A DNA stretch of 64,000 nucleotides from CBDEGR01 sp965237895. Its GTDB lineage: Bacteria; Acidobacteriota; Terriglobia; UBA7540; JAPUME01. The first letter of the stretch is position 1. Each line of letters begins with the position of its first letter. Under the pieces are notes generated by a model. It did no database searches, was not told the origin of the DNA, and saw only the letters and a program-made list of their open reading frames with translations. Position numbers and translations under genes: made by a program. Positions 33,379-42,903 of the stretch are shown one piece after another. The stretch is taken from the NCBI GenBank assembly GCA_965237895.1, contig CBDEGR010000002.1, forward strand, positions 434,001-498,000. The letters run 5' to 3'.

Positions 33379-35811
33379 TCAGATATCGAGATTGCGGACA
33401 TTGAGGGCGTTCTCTTCAATGAATCTCCGTCGCGGCTCCACCACGTCGCCCATTAACGTCGTAAAAATTTGGTCGGTTTCCACTGCGTCTTCGACGCGCA
33501 CCTGCAGCAGCGCCCGCTCCTCGGCGTCCATCGTCGTCTTCCAGAGTTGATCCGGGTTCATCTCTCCCAGCCCTTTAAACCGCTGCACGGTAAAGGTCCG
33601 TTTCCCTGCGCTCACCATATGGTCCACCAGTTCCCGGCGGTTTTCCATCTTGACCTTGGTGCCGTCGGTCTCCATCTGAAACGGCGGACGGTCCAGTTTC
33701 TGAATACGCCGGTGCAAGATCAGCAGCCGTTTGTAGTCGGCCGAGGAGATCAACTCCCAGTTGACGCGTCCCGCCTGCACGGTCTCGGATTTGAAGGTGA
33801 GATGGTAGAGCCCGTTCTCTTTCCCCTCCTTACTCTCGCCCCGCACGACGGCCGGAGCCAGCCCCAACTTCTTCAACTGCTTGGCCAACCGGTCGAGCTT
33901 GGTGTAGCCTTCAAATTCGGTCTTCTTTTCAATTCCAAGATTCAGCAGCGCCCCCACTACACGCCGGTCCCTCACCCGCATTTGTAGTTTCCCTTGCAGC
34001 TCGACGTACTCGGTCAGCGCCATCAGGAAATTCGTCAGGTCCCCACCCTTTAATTTGGATTTTTCTTTCCCGTCGCCGACGATCAGCACGCTGTCTTCCG
34101 TCGCGCGGCGGAGCAGCTCCCGGCGGAAGTCCTTCTCGTCGCGGATGTAGCGCGCCTGCTTCCCCCTCCGGACCAGATACAGTGGCGGCTGGGCAATGTA
34201 GATGTGCCCGCGCTCGATCAGCTCCGGCATCTGGCGGTAGAAAAACGTCAGCAGCAGCGCGCGGATGTGCGACCCGTCCACGTCGGCGTCGGTCATGATG
34301 ATGACCTTGCTGTAACGGAGCTTCGAAAGGTCGAAGTCGTTCTTCCCGATGCCGGTGCCCAGCGCCGTAATCAAGGCGCGAATCTCCTCATGCGAGAGCA
34401 TCTTATCGAAGCGCGCCTTCTCGACGTTTAAAATTTTACCTTTCAGCGGAAGAATGGCCTGATACCGGCGGTCGCGCCCCTGCTTGGCCGACCCGCCGGC
34501 CGACTCACCCTCTACCAGGAACAGCTCACACCGCGCCGGGTCTCTCTCCTGGCAGTCGGCCAACTTGCCGGGCAAGCCGCCGGAGTCGAGCGCCCCTTTG
34601 CGCCGGGTCAGCTCGCGCGCCTTGCGGGCCGCTTCCCTTGCCCGGGCCGCCTCAATCGCCTTCGAACAGATCTGGCGGCCGACGGCGGGCTTCTTCTCGA
34701 ACGCCGCCATCAGCCGCTCGTAAACGAAGCTCGCCACCGTGCTCTGAATATCGCTGTTCAGCTTGCCCTTGGTCTGCCCCTCGAACTGCGGCTGGGAAAG
34801 TTTGACGCTGACCACGGCCGCCAGTCCTTCACGGACGTCGTCTCCCGTCAGGTTCTCCTTCAAATTTTTAAATAGGCCGGCCTTCTGACCGAAGTTGTTG
34901 ATGGCGCGGGTCAGCGCCGAGCGGAACCCGGAAAGGTGCGAGCCGCCGTCCACCGTGTTGATGTTATTGGCAAAGGTGAAGAGGGTCTCGGCGTATCCGT
35001 CGTTATACTGAAGCGCAAATTCCATGTGGATGTCCTCGCGGTCGGTCTCCGCGTAGAGCACCTGCGGGTGCAGAACGGTCTTATTGCGGTTCATGTGCTT
35101 GACGAATTCCGCAATGCCGCCGTTGTACTTAAACTCGTGGGATTTACCCGTCCTCTCATCCTGGATGGTGATCTTCAGTCCTTTGTTCAGAAAGGAGAGC
35201 TCTCTCAGCCGCTGCGAAAGCGTATCGAAGTGGAACTCAATGGATTTGAAAATTTTTTCGTCCGGTCGGAACGTCACCCGTGTTCCCCGCCGCTTGGTTT
35301 TCCTCTCTTTCTTTAAGGCGGTCTTAGGAACTCCAAGCCGGTATTTTTGCCGGTAGGCATACCCTTCTCTCCAAATTTCCAGTTCCAGCCATTCGGAAAG
35401 CGCGTTGACCACCGAGACCCCAACCCCGTGGAGTCCACCCGAAACCTTGTAGCTTTTCGAATCGAACTTTCCTCCGGCGTGGAGCACGGTCATGACAACC
35501 TCCGCCGCCGACCGCTTTTCCCCTTTATGGAGATCCACTGGAATTCCGCGCCCGTCGTCTTTCACAAGGACCGAGCCATCCGATTGAAGTTCCACTAAGA
35601 TCGTCGTGCAGAACCCGGCCAGCGCCTCATCCACCGCGTTGTCCACAACCTCGTAGACCAGACGATGGAGGCCTTGTTCGCCCGTCGAGCCGATATACAT
35701 AGCGGGTCTTTTTCTGACCGCCTCCATGCCGCCAAGGACTTTAATGCTCTCGGCGTCATATGCCTGTTTCACCACAGCCTCTTTCGCCGCGACCGCTTTC
35801 TTCTTAGCCAA
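33379..35811 (-). CDS. gyrB: DNA gyrase subunit B
   Basis: GyrB is the ATPase subunit that drives negative supercoiling. The 810-residue protein has the GHKL domain (VYEVVDNAVDEALAGF, DDGRGIPVD, GGLHGVGVSVVNAL). The TOPRIM domain has LVEGESAGGSAKQGRDRRYQ and MTDADVDGSHIRALLL. The end is QRFKGLGEMNPDQLW. An insert of about 165 residues between TOPRIM and the C-terminus matches the longer Gram-negative GyrB type. I chose TTG 35811, because AAGGAGG lies ten bases before it and the family sequence AYDAESIKVLGGMEAVRKRP starts soon after. The frame is open to 35982, but that part is not conserved. It is third in dnaA-dnaN-gyrB; no recF is present between dnaN and gyrB. Confidence 0.95.
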   Translation of the reverse strand: MAKKKAVAAKEAVVKQAYDAESIKVLGGMEAVRKRPAMYIGSTGEQGLHRLVYEVVDNAVDEALAGFCTTILVELQSDGSVLVKDDGRGIPVDLHKGEKRSAAEVVMTVLHAGGKFDSKSYKVSGGLHGVGVSVVNALSEWLELEIWREGYAYRQKYRLGVPKTALKKERKTKRRGTRVTFRPDEKIFKSIEFHFDTLSQRLRELSFLNKGLKITIQDERTGKSHEFKYNGGIAEFVKHMNRNKTVLHPQVLYAETDREDIHMEFALQYNDGYAETLFTFANNINTVDGGSHLSGFRSALTRAINNFGQKAGLFKNLKENLTGDDVREGLAAVVSVKLSQPQFEGQTKGKLNSDIQSTVASFVYERLMAAFEKKPAVGRQICSKAIEAARAREAARKARELTRRKGALDSGGLPGKLADCQERDPARCELFLVEGESAGGSAKQGRDRRYQAILPLKGKILNVEKARFDKMLSHEEIRALITALGTGIGKNDFDLSKLRYSKVIIMTDADVDGSHIRALLLTFFYRQMPELIERGHIYIAQPPLYLVRRGKQARYIRDEKDFRRELLRRATEDSVLIVGDGKEKSKLKGGDLTNFLMALTEYVELQGKLQMRVRDRRVVGALLNLGIEKKTEFEGYTKLDRLAKQLKKLGLAPAVVRGESKEGKENGLYHLTFKSETVQAGRVNWELISSADYKRLLILHRRIQKLDRPPFQMETDGTKVKMENRRELVDHMVSAGKRTFTVQRFKGLGEMNPDQLWKTTMDAEERALLQVRVEDAVETDQIFTTLMGDVVEPRRRFIEENALNVRNLDI

Positions 35812-35999
35812 AACTCCCCGTCCTCCTTTCAAACTTTCAGAAATGAACTGCTGGCGCAAAATAAAAACCGGTCCGCGCCTGCCCAGGCCCGGCTCCGAAT
35901 CCTTATTCTTTTGGGCCATCCGCCTGCTTTTGCTCCACCAAGCCGTAGCTTGCCTGTTCCTTTCGGAGTCCTCCTGGGTCATCCATTCCCCGCCCGCTT

Positions 36000-37115
36000 C
36001 TAGATACGCATCGGCATAATGACATACCGATAGCGGTACGTTTCGTCCCCTCGGGGACGAAACTGGCCGGCGCTGTGGGCGTCTTTGAACTCCAGGGAGA
36101 TGTTCCCTCCGTTGCTCACGGCGGAAAAAAAATCGAGCAGATATTGAAAATTGAAACCGATGTCGATTACCTCACTTTTGTACTCGGTCTCCAATATCTC
36201 GCTTGCTTCCCCGTAGTCTCCGTTCGAGGAGGAGATTTCCAGTTTCCCTGGTTCCATCCGCAGCCGGATGGCCCTCGAACGCTCGTCAGCCAGCAGCGCC
36301 ACTCTCCGAATCGCCGCGGCCACGGCGCCGCTCTCCACTTCCATCACCTTATCGTTTCCCCGGGGCAGCACGGCCTCATAGTTGGGAAACTGGCCGGTCA
36401 ACATGCGGGCCGTCAGGAGCCGCTTGCCCACACGGAAGAAGAGGTGATTCTCATCTTGGGAAAATTCTACTTCTTCTCCCTCCTCCACCTCACTCAGAAT
36501 CTTCTGCAACTCCGCCATGGCCTTCTTCGGAATAAGGGCGCGCCTTTCCTGGTTCAACCCTCTAACCGAAACTTGATGCTCTATGTGCGCCAACCGGTGC
36601 CCGTCAGTCGCCACCATCGTAACTGATTCCGGCTTCAAGATCAGCAGCGCCCCGTTCAACGTGTAACGGGACTCTTCGCTCGATATGGCAAACACCGTCT
36701 TTTCGATCATCTTTCGCAGCACTCCGGCTGAAAAGGTGGTCGCTGCCTTGGACGGCTCCGGCAGGGCTGGGAAGTTGTCCCTTGCCATGCCGACCAGCTT
36801 GAACGTGGACCTCTCACAGGTGATTTTTACCCAATGATTTTCGATCTCGCGAAGCCGAATCTCCGCCTCCGGCAAGGAGCGGACAATCTCCCACAGCCTC
36901 TTGGCCGGCACCGTGCAGGACCCTTCCTTTTTCACGGTCGCGTCACACTTGAGGCTGACTCCCAATTCCAGATTGGTTCCGGCCATCGATACTTGATTGT
37001 CTTTTGTGTCCAGAAGCAGGTTGGCTAAGATCGGAATGGTGGTCTTCTTTTCTACAACTCCCTGGATCAGAGAGAGTTCTCTCTGCAAGGCGGCTTTGCG
37101 GGTTGTAAAATCCAT
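36000..37115 (-). CDS. dnaN: DNA polymerase III beta clamp
   Basis: The sliding clamp tethers DNA polymerase III to DNA. The 371-residue protein has the three repeated clamp domains of about 120 residues each, with typical stretches MDFTTRKAALQRELSLIQGV, FSAGVLRKMIEKTVFAISSE, TDGHRLAHIE and the ending YRYVIMPMRI, where the M-P-M-R/K-I end is a family hallmark. It follows dnaA on the minus strand after a 237-base gap that looks like the replication origin. Length is as usual (about 370). Confidence 0.95.
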   Translation of the reverse strand: MDFTTRKAALQRELSLIQGVVEKKTTIPILANLLLDTKDNQVSMAGTNLELGVSLKCDATVKKEGSCTVPAKRLWEIVRSLPEAEIRLREIENHWVKITCERSTFKLVGMARDNFPALPEPSKAATTFSAGVLRKMIEKTVFAISSEESRYTLNGALLILKPESVTMVATDGHRLAHIEHQVSVRGLNQERRALIPKKAMAELQKILSEVEEGEEVEFSQDENHLFFRVGKRLLTARMLTGQFPNYEAVLPRGNDKVMEVESGAVAAAIRRVALLADERSRAIRLRMEPGKLEISSSNGDYGEASEILETEYKSEVIDIGFNFQYLLDFFSAVSNGGNISLEFKDAHSAGQFRPRGDETYRYRYVIMPMRI

Positions 37116-37352
37116 CTCTTTCTTACCTCATCAGACTAAATACTATAATAATATATGTATATATATATATATAAGAAGTAGTAGGTCCCTACCAGTGGTG
37201 GAAAGACCGCTAAGTTCCTTGTAGGACAATAGAAGCGGCTCCGGCCACTTGTGGAAAACAGTGCACCTTCTGTGAACCAATTGCCCGGCCGGGGTTGTTC
37301 CCCGTGTTGCAACAAGCTGGAAGGGGATGAGCCCTATAATATTACGATAACC
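37116..37352. other. Candidate replication origin between dnaN and dnaA
   Basis: The gap contains an AT-only tract of about 35 bases with alternating TA (37137-37173), a possible unwinding element. A perfect DnaA-box consensus, TTTTCCACA, lies on the minus strand (37258-37250). Two poorer boxes lie near 37194 and 37270. A GTAGGTCCCTAC palindrome is near 37179. Only one good box is seen, so the origin could extend elsewhere. Confidence 0.5.
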
Positions 37353-38681
37353 CTAATTAAGAGAATCAGCTAGCTTGTTGATGACCTTGTTGAGATCGCG
37401 GTTCTCCTGCCGCTGTGATTGAACCTTGTTTACGGAATGGAGGACGGTGGTGTGGTGTTTTCCACCGAATTCACGGCCGATCTGCGGCAGGGAGGCGGAA
37501 GTCATCTCCTTCGACAAGAACATGGCAATCTGGCGCGGGTAGGTTATGGACCGCGAGTGGCTCTTGCCCTTCAACTCCGCCAAGCTCAGGTTGAATTCCT
37601 GGCAGACGGCTCGTTGCACCTGCTCGATGGTGATGCGACGCTCCTCTAGGTCAATGATGTGGCGCAGTACTTGCTGACACATGGGGACCGTGATTTTCGC
37701 TCCGGTCAGTGAGGCGTAGGCAAGCAGCCGCGTCAGGCCGCCCTCAAGATCCCGTACGCTGGACTTGATCTTCCCAGCGATAAACAGCGCCACTTCGTCC
37801 GGCAAGCGGCCCTTCTGATCTTCGGCCTTCTTCATCAGAATGGCGACCTTCGTCTCCAGGTCCGGCGGTTGAATGTCGGCCGTGAGGCCCCAGGCAAAGC
37901 GGGACTTCAAGCGCCCTTCCAGCCCCTCGATGGCCTTCGGCGGGCAGTCGCTGGAGATCACGATCTGCTTCTGCGCTTCGTAAAGCGCATTGAAGGTGTG
38001 GAAGAACTCCTCCTGCGTCCGCTCCTTGCCGGCGAGGAACTGAATGTCGTCGATCAACAGAGTATCGACGGTGCGGTACTTGTCGCGGAAGGAGACCATG
38101 CGGTCAAAGCGCAGGGAGTTGATAACCTCGTTGGTAAACTTTTCCGAGCTCACATAGGCTAGGCACGTCTCCCGCCGCTGCTTTTTGATGACGTGGCCGA
38201 CGGCCTGCATCAGGTGTGTTTTACCCAGCCCGACTCCGCCGTATAGAAAGAGCGGATTGTAGGCCTTTGAAGGCGCCTCGGCCACGGCCAGCGCTGCCGC
38301 GCGGGCAAACTGGTTCGAGGCTCCGACGACGAACGAATCAAACGTGTATTTGAGGTTTAATTCATGGTCGACGGCGGTAAAGTCAAGCGAATGCTGCTGC
38401 ATGGAATGACCTCGATTGTTCCCAGAGGATGCGGCGGAGGACCCCGCCTCGTCGGAACAGTAGCGGATGTCGATCGCCCCGAGGTCGAGATGGTCGAGCG
38501 CTTCGCGGACCAACTCTCCGTACTCATCGCGGAGCCAGCGCTCAAAATCATGGTTCGGCACTCGCACCCAAAGCGTCTTCCTTTCTTGGCGAAGGCTATA
38601 GGTGGGACGCAGCCAAGTCTGATAGCTCTGCGTGTTTACCCGGGACTTCAGGTAGTTTAGGATTTCTTTCCAGGTGTTCAT
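37353..38681 (-). CDS. dnaA: Chromosomal replication initiator DnaA
   Basis: DnaA binds origin boxes and melts DNA to start replication. The 442-residue protein has the four domains: an N-terminal DnaB/DiaA-binding part (WKEILNYLKSRVNTQSYQTW), a short linker, the AAA+ domain with Walker A GGVGLGKTHLMQAVGH and Walker B LLIDDIQFLAGKERTQEEFF, and the C-terminal DNA-binding domain with GGKHHTTVLHSV. Length is normal. A good promoter lies about 115 bases upstream. dnaN and gyrB follow on the same strand. rpmH, rnpA and yidC, often beside dnaA, are not present. Confidence 0.97.
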   Translation of the reverse strand: MNTWKEILNYLKSRVNTQSYQTWLRPTYSLRQERKTLWVRVPNHDFERWLRDEYGELVREALDHLDLGAIDIRYCSDEAGSSAASSGNNRGHSMQQHSLDFTAVDHELNLKYTFDSFVVGASNQFARAAALAVAEAPSKAYNPLFLYGGVGLGKTHLMQAVGHVIKKQRRETCLAYVSSEKFTNEVINSLRFDRMVSFRDKYRTVDTLLIDDIQFLAGKERTQEEFFHTFNALYEAQKQIVISSDCPPKAIEGLEGRLKSRFAWGLTADIQPPDLETKVAILMKKAEDQKGRLPDEVALFIAGKIKSSVRDLEGGLTRLLAYASLTGAKITVPMCQQVLRHIIDLEERRITIEQVQRAVCQEFNLSLAELKGKSHSRSITYPRQIAMFLSKEMTSASLPQIGREFGGKHHTTVLHSVNKVQSQRQENRDLNKVINKLADSLN

Positions 38682-38794
38682 GGGCCAAAGAGGGTTTTTC
38701 TCCCTTGCGAGGACTCTGTTCCGCGGTGCCCTTCGGATGTTATTTCTTATGGGTTCGGGAAAATTGAGCTTCCGTTTCGGAAGATCGAGGGGGG

Positions 38795-38823
38795 ACTATA
38801 GCACGCAATGAATCGGCTGCCAA
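38795..38823 (-). promoter_or_regulatory. dnaA promoter
   Basis: On the minus strand TTGGCA (38823-38818) and TATAGT (38800-38795) are 17 bases apart, giving a leader of about 107 bases. The rest of the gap 38824-39102 shows no gene. Confidence 0.65.
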
Positions 38824-39102
38824 GCAAAAGGTGAGGAGAAATTTCCAAAATGAAGAATTTTTTTTAAACACGAGAAATTTTAAGCAGGGTTCTTCTTGAA
38901 CTGCCGGGCGGCCCGCAAAGTTTCCCCTTTCTCCGTCGGTAAACCTCCGGATTTCTTAGCCGATGGCTCTTCGGAAGGGCGCCCATGCTTCCCGCAGGGG
39001 AAATTCCTGGGCCCAGGGAGAAATGAGGCAGTACTTTGGTCACTTGCTTGCCATGAGCCACTCCCATAAACTGAGCATTTAGGAGGCCTGAGGGCTTGAC
39101 AG

Positions 39103-39465
39103 ATGGTTTACGATATCTTTTCTCTCTTCAACAGCCCAGGTGAAGGACCCTGGCAGTATGAAATCGAAATGGAAGTGACTGAAAGCAATACGCGGAACCC
39201 GCTGGTGAACGAAAGTTACCTTCCCCGGCCGGAAGCCGAAGCGGCTTTCTTTTATGGGCTTTTTATGCGCGGTGTGCCCCTTCAGAAGCTGCGGGAGGAT
39301 ATCGGCATATCGCCCCAAGTGGCCGCAACAGTCTCGCGCCTTTCCGCCCATGACCCTCGCTATGGCCGCCTCGCCAGCCGCATCATTACCTACCGCAAGC
39401 ATGTTTTGGCCATCTTCGACTCGCTGATCTTCCAAGAGTTGGACCCGCCTGCACGGACCCAATAA
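39103..39465 (+). CDS. Conserved hypothetical protein
   Basis: The 120-residue protein starts at ATG 39103 with GAGGG about nine bases upstream. It reads YDIFSLFNSPGEGPWQYEIE, then FYGLFMRGVPLQKLREDIGI and SPQVAATVSRLSAHDPRYGR. The helical part around residues 55-85, with LREDIGISPQVAATVSRL, looks like a helix-turn-helix or at least a compact three-helix unit, which would suggest nucleic-acid binding. I do not recognise a family. It is alone between dnaA (divergent) and the prenyltransferase (convergent). Confidence 0.6.
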   Translation: MVYDIFSLFNSPGEGPWQYEIEMEVTESNTRNPLVNESYLPRPEAEAAFFYGLFMRGVPLQKLREDIGISPQVAATVSRLSAHDPRYGRLASRIITYRKHVLAIFDSLIFQELDPPARTQ

Positions 39466-39494
39466 AATCAATTTATTCAATGAATCTTCAGTTC

Positions 39495-40370
39495 TTAGCC
39501 GGTATTGAGAAGCCGGATATCGCTTGCCCAGAAGGCGAAGAAGAGCAGGCTGATGATTCCGTTGACGGTAAAGAAGGCGGCGTTCACGCGCGACAGGTCA
39601 TTCGGTTTGACCAGCGAGTGTTCATAGAGCAGCAACAGCCCCACCACGAATAACCCCATCGCGCTCAACCACCCTAACCCGCTGTAGCGGGCGACCCATA
39701 ACAGAACAGCCATCATGATCACGTGAAAAATGCGCGCGGCCAGCAGCGCTGCGCGGACGCCGAAGCGTTGGGGAAAAGAGAAGAGCCCGGCGCGGCGGTC
39801 GAACTCCAAGTCTTGACAAGAATAAATGAGGTCGAATCCCGCCACCCAGAGCATGACGGCCACGCCGAGCAAGGCCACCCTCGGGGTTACCCCGCCCGTC
39901 AGCGCTACCGAAGCCCCCACCGGCGACATCCCCAGGCTGAAGCCCAGCCAAAGGTGTGAGGCATAGGTGAAGCGCTTGGTGTAGGAGTAACCGAAAAGGA
40001 TCAGGAGCACCAAGGGCGAGAGCTTCAGCGCCCACGGATGAAGCTCGGCGGCAGCCAGGAAGAAGACCCCCGAAGCCGCCGCCGTAAAGACCGCGGCAAA
40101 GCGCACGCTGAGTCGGCTTTTGGGAAGCGGGCGCGTGGCCGTGCGGGGATTGCGGGCGTCGATCGAAGCGTCGGCGATGCGGTTGAACGTCATGGCGGCG
40201 CTGCGAGCCGCTACCATGGCGAGGACGATCCAGCCGAGTTCCCTTCCCCCCGGCCAATCGCCGACGGCCAGCATGGCGCCAGTCAAGGCGAACGGCAGCG
40301 CGAAGATCGAGTGCTCGAACTTGATCATCTCGAGGGTAATCCGGAGTTTTGTAAGACCATCGCGAAACAT
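39495..40370 (-). CDS. mqnP: UbiA-family prenyltransferase, likely MqnP
   Basis: UbiA-type enzymes attach a polyprenyl chain to an aromatic ring. The protein of about 291 residues starts at ATG 40370 (GGAGA five bases upstream) and has eight to nine membrane helices. The first Asp-rich motif is NRIADASIDARNPRT and the second DLIYSCQDLEFDRRAG, in the form of 4-hydroxybenzoate prenyltransferases. As the window encodes MqnE (futalosine pathway) and nothing for ubiquinone, I infer a role as MqnP in menaquinone synthesis. UbiX lies 1.2 kb upstream on the same strand, which fits the UbiA/UbiX/UbiD set found in futalosine organisms. No UbiD homologue is seen here. Confidence 0.8.
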   Translation of the reverse strand: MFRDGLTKLRITLEMIKFEHSIFALPFALTGAMLAVGDWPGGRELGWIVLAMVAARSAAMTFNRIADASIDARNPRTATRPLPKSRLSVRFAAVFTAAASGVFFLAAAELHPWALKLSPLVLLILFGYSYTKRFTYASHLWLGFSLGMSPVGASVALTGGVTPRVALLGVAVMLWVAGFDLIYSCQDLEFDRRAGLFSFPQRFGVRAALLAARIFHVIMMAVLLWVARYSGLGWLSAMGLFVVGLLLLYEHSLVKPNDLSRVNAAFFTVNGIISLLFFAFWASDIRLLNTG

Positions 40371-40426
40371 GTCGTCTCCACACCGACGGCGCCGCGAAAC
40401 GCTGCCGCCCGGCTTGCGGGGATTCC

Positions 40427-41577
40427 CTAGGGGAGTCTGCGCAACCAAATTTTGTGCAAGTTCATCAGCTCCCGGCCCGCAAGAGTAAACGGCTTAATCT
40501 CCAGAAACGCGGTTCCTGGGGCCAGACGCAGCGTTCCCAGGCGGCGGGTTTCAAATACGCGGGACCCTGTCGTTGCTTCGACCACGCCCTGGAGCCGGGC
40601 CTTGCCCACCGTGACCAGAAATTCCGACCCCGCATCCTCCCTGCTGCACCCATAACTCACGATTACTTCGTAGTTTGCGGCTTGTACCACCTCGATCGTC
40701 CAGCGGACGGAATCCTCCTTTTCGCTCCAGTTGTCCACCGAAAGATCACGATGGTCTTTTCCCGCAGATCGGCGTCGTCGATGGCCTGCAGCAGCCGTCC
40801 AAGATTCCTGTCGATGCGGGTGATCATGCCGTAGATGCGCGCCTCGCGCAGGGGGAGGCCTGCGGCCAAGTAAGGTTCGATCTCTTCGTCCGGTACCAGG
40901 TACGGAGAGTGTGGAGCGTTATACGGGAGGTGGAGGGAAAAGGGGCGTTCTCCCGGAGCCTGCAGAAAATCAATCGCCCGGTCGGTAAGGATGTCGGTGA
41001 TGTAGCCGGAAGTCGCAACCGGGTTGCCGTTGTGGAAGAGTTCGGCGGGGTCCTGATAGTGATGTATGAACCCGTACTGCCAGAAGCCGAAGAACTCTTG
41101 GAATCCCCGATGGTTCGGGTGGTACTTCATGTACCCGCCCAGATGCCACTCACCGAAGATCCCTGTCCGATACCCCGCACGCTGGAAGACCTCTCCCAGT
41201 GTTACTTCTTCGGAAGAGAGCGTGTCGCGGCCCATGTAGGTATCCACGGCTCCGGTGCGCTGATAGTGTCGGCCCGTCAGAAGGGCGGCACGGGTGGGGG
41301 TACAGACCGGCGAGGCATAGAAGCTGGTGAACTCCACCCCCTCGGCCGCCTGCCGATCCATGTTTGGCATTCGGATCACCGGGTTGCCGTGCGCCCCCAT
41401 GTCCCACCAGCCCTGGTCGTCGGTGAGGACAAGCACCACGTTGGGCCGCTCCCCGGCATACAGCCCTGGAACGGCGCCTTGCCCCGTCCCAAGGAACAGC
41501 CAAACCGGCAAGAGGACGACGATGCATCGAAGTATGCTGTAACTCCTTAAAAGTTTCTCGTAGAGTCCGCTCTTCAT
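40427..41577 (-). pseudogene. Arylsulfatase gene with large internal deletion and frame change
   Basis: The N-terminal part (ATG 41577, signal peptide) is a good Cys-type sulfatase: RPNVVLVLTDDQGW, the formylglycine motif VCTPTRAALLTGRH and GIFGEWHLGG. After LREKTIVIF (about 40745), where relatives continue with the metal-binding T/S-D-N-G and about 200 more residues, the frame goes out of family. Another frame then reads SVDNWSEKEDSVRWTIEVVQ and ANYEVIVSYG to 40427, the usual beta-sheet end of such sulfatases. The middle has been lost and the join is out of frame. Active sulfatase is unlikely. The start overlaps the ubiX stop by four bases. Confidence 0.75.
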
Positions 41578-42209
41578 GCCTCGCCTTGCCACGCGAATTG
41601 CCCCTCCTGCGGCAGGCCCAGGTGGGCCAGCAGGCGGCGGCAGTACTGCGTCACCATCGCGTCGATCGATTGCGGTCGGTCATAGAAAGATGGAACGATT
41701 GGGAAAAGGCTCGCCCCGGCTTGGTGCACGCGGAGCATGTTTTCAAGATGTACGCGGTTGAAGGGAGCGTCGCGCAGCGCCAGCAGCAGGGGCCGACGTT
41801 CTTTGAGCGTCACGTCGGCGGCGCGCTCGATGAGCGAAGTTGAGAAGCCCCCGGCAATCCGCGCCAAGGTGCCCATGCTGCACGGCACGACGGCCATCCA
41901 ATCGACCGGGTAGGAGCCGCTGGCGATCGCGGCGCCGATGTCGTCCTCCGGCAGGCAGATGATTTTCTTCGCCTTGCCACAGACCAGCAGGTCGGCCCAT
42001 TGCTCAGGCAATGGCGATGTTTCTGGAATCTCCAACTCGTGTCGCGCCACGCGAACGCCGCTCGGGGAGACGACAAGATGAATCTTGCCGACTCGTTCGT
42101 CGGCTTCGAGCATTTGGAGAAATCGCCGGGCGAAGAGCGACCCGCTGGCCCCGGTCACCCCGACGATGACGCTCCGTTTGTGGCCGGATTTGGATTCGGC
42201 TTGCGGCAT
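41574..42209 (-). CDS. ubiX: Flavin prenyltransferase UbiX
   Basis: UbiX makes prenylated FMN, the cofactor of UbiD-type decarboxylases, from FMN and dimethylallyl phosphate. The 211-residue protein has VIVGVTGASGSLFARRFLQM, ASGSYPVDWMAVVPCSMGTL, a conserved GGFSTSLIERAADVTLKERR and RDAPFNRVHLENMLRVHQAG. All are strong family marks. In a menaquinone (futalosine) organism it would serve the UbiD-like decarboxylase of the naphthoate intermediate. Its stop overlaps the start of the sulfatase pseudogene (ATGA), and the UbiA-type gene is downstream. Confidence 0.92.
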   Translation of the reverse strand: MPQAESKSGHKRSVIVGVTGASGSLFARRFLQMLEADERVGKIHLVVSPSGVRVARHELEIPETSPLPEQWADLLVCGKAKKIICLPEDDIGAAIASGSYPVDWMAVVPCSMGTLARIAGGFSTSLIERAADVTLKERRPLLLALRDAPFNRVHLENMLRVHQAGASLFPIVPSFYDRPQSIDAMVTQYCRRLLAHLGLPQEGQFAWQGEA

Positions 42210-42257
42210 CTTTTCTGCGTACCCGGATTATTCCTTTGTAGGGCCGGCGATGATCAT

Positions 42258-42857
42258 CTACTCGATTGTCACCAGGCGGATGAAATCGTCGCGGCGGTCG
42301 GTAACCTCAAAGCCCGCCTCTTCCAGATCACGCTGCACCACGTCGGCTTTCATTCCGTGGCGGCCCATTTGGCCTTTTCGGTCGAGGTTGCGGGGCTTGC
42401 CGTCGATTAGGTCGCGCTGGTAATCGAGAATCGCCAGCTTTCCGCCCGGCTTGAGCGCCCGTTTCATGTGGGCCAACTCCGCTTGGTAGTGTTCCAAATG
42501 GTGATAGGCGTTGTTGATGAGAATGGCGTCGAGCGAGTTTGGCTCGAGTTTCGGGTCGTCTTCGGTGCCCTCGACGACCTGAATATTGGAGAGCTTACCT
42601 TTCTTGGCCCGCTTGCGGAGCTGCTTGAGCCGCTTCTTGTTCACATCGATGGCGGCGACCTTCTGCCACTCTTCCCTCTCCTTTTCCCACCGGGCCATGC
42701 CGGGTGAAAGAATCGAGGGATCTTCTTTTGTAGCGGGCTTCGTTGCGCTCTGCGCTTGAACTGCGACTGGCCCCAACGTCGGCACAAGTAAAAGAGCGAA
42801 CAGTGCCCAACCCAGGGTGAAATCAGTAACCCGACTGTCTTTAAAAAATCGGCGCAT
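42258..42857 (-). CDS. Exported methyltransferase-like protein lacking SAM motif I
   Basis: The 199-residue protein has a signal peptide (LGWALFALLLVPTLGPVAVQ). It reads ARWEKEREEWQKVAAIDVNK, then NIQVVEGTEDDPKLEPNSLD, NAYHHLEHYQAELAHMKRAL and KPGGKLAILDYQR. These are post-I, II and III motifs of a secreted class I methyltransferase family. Between EEWQ and VAAIDVN, relatives have about 45 residues with the glycine-rich D-x-G-x-G-x-G SAM loop. They are missing here, with the frame intact. The product would fold poorly or not bind SAM, so this is probably an inactive allele. It is upstream of ubiX on the same strand. Confidence 0.7.
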   Translation of the reverse strand: MRRFFKDSRVTDFTLGWALFALLLVPTLGPVAVQAQSATKPATKEDPSILSPGMARWEKEREEWQKVAAIDVNKKRLKQLRKRAKKGKLSNIQVVEGTEDDPKLEPNSLDAILINNAYHHLEHYQAELAHMKRALKPGGKLAILDYQRDLIDGKPRNLDRKGQMGRHGMKADVVQRDLEEAGFEVTDRRDDFIRLVTIE

Positions 42858-42903
42858 CCATACCTTCCTGGCGTTTTACACAGAAATTTGAAAAGGAACT
42901 CCG

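Noticed and set aside
38864..39067. 67-codon minus-strand frame upstream of dnaA, tested as rpmH (L34)
   Set aside because: The sequence does not resemble L34 or any other protein known to me, and it has no ribosome site.
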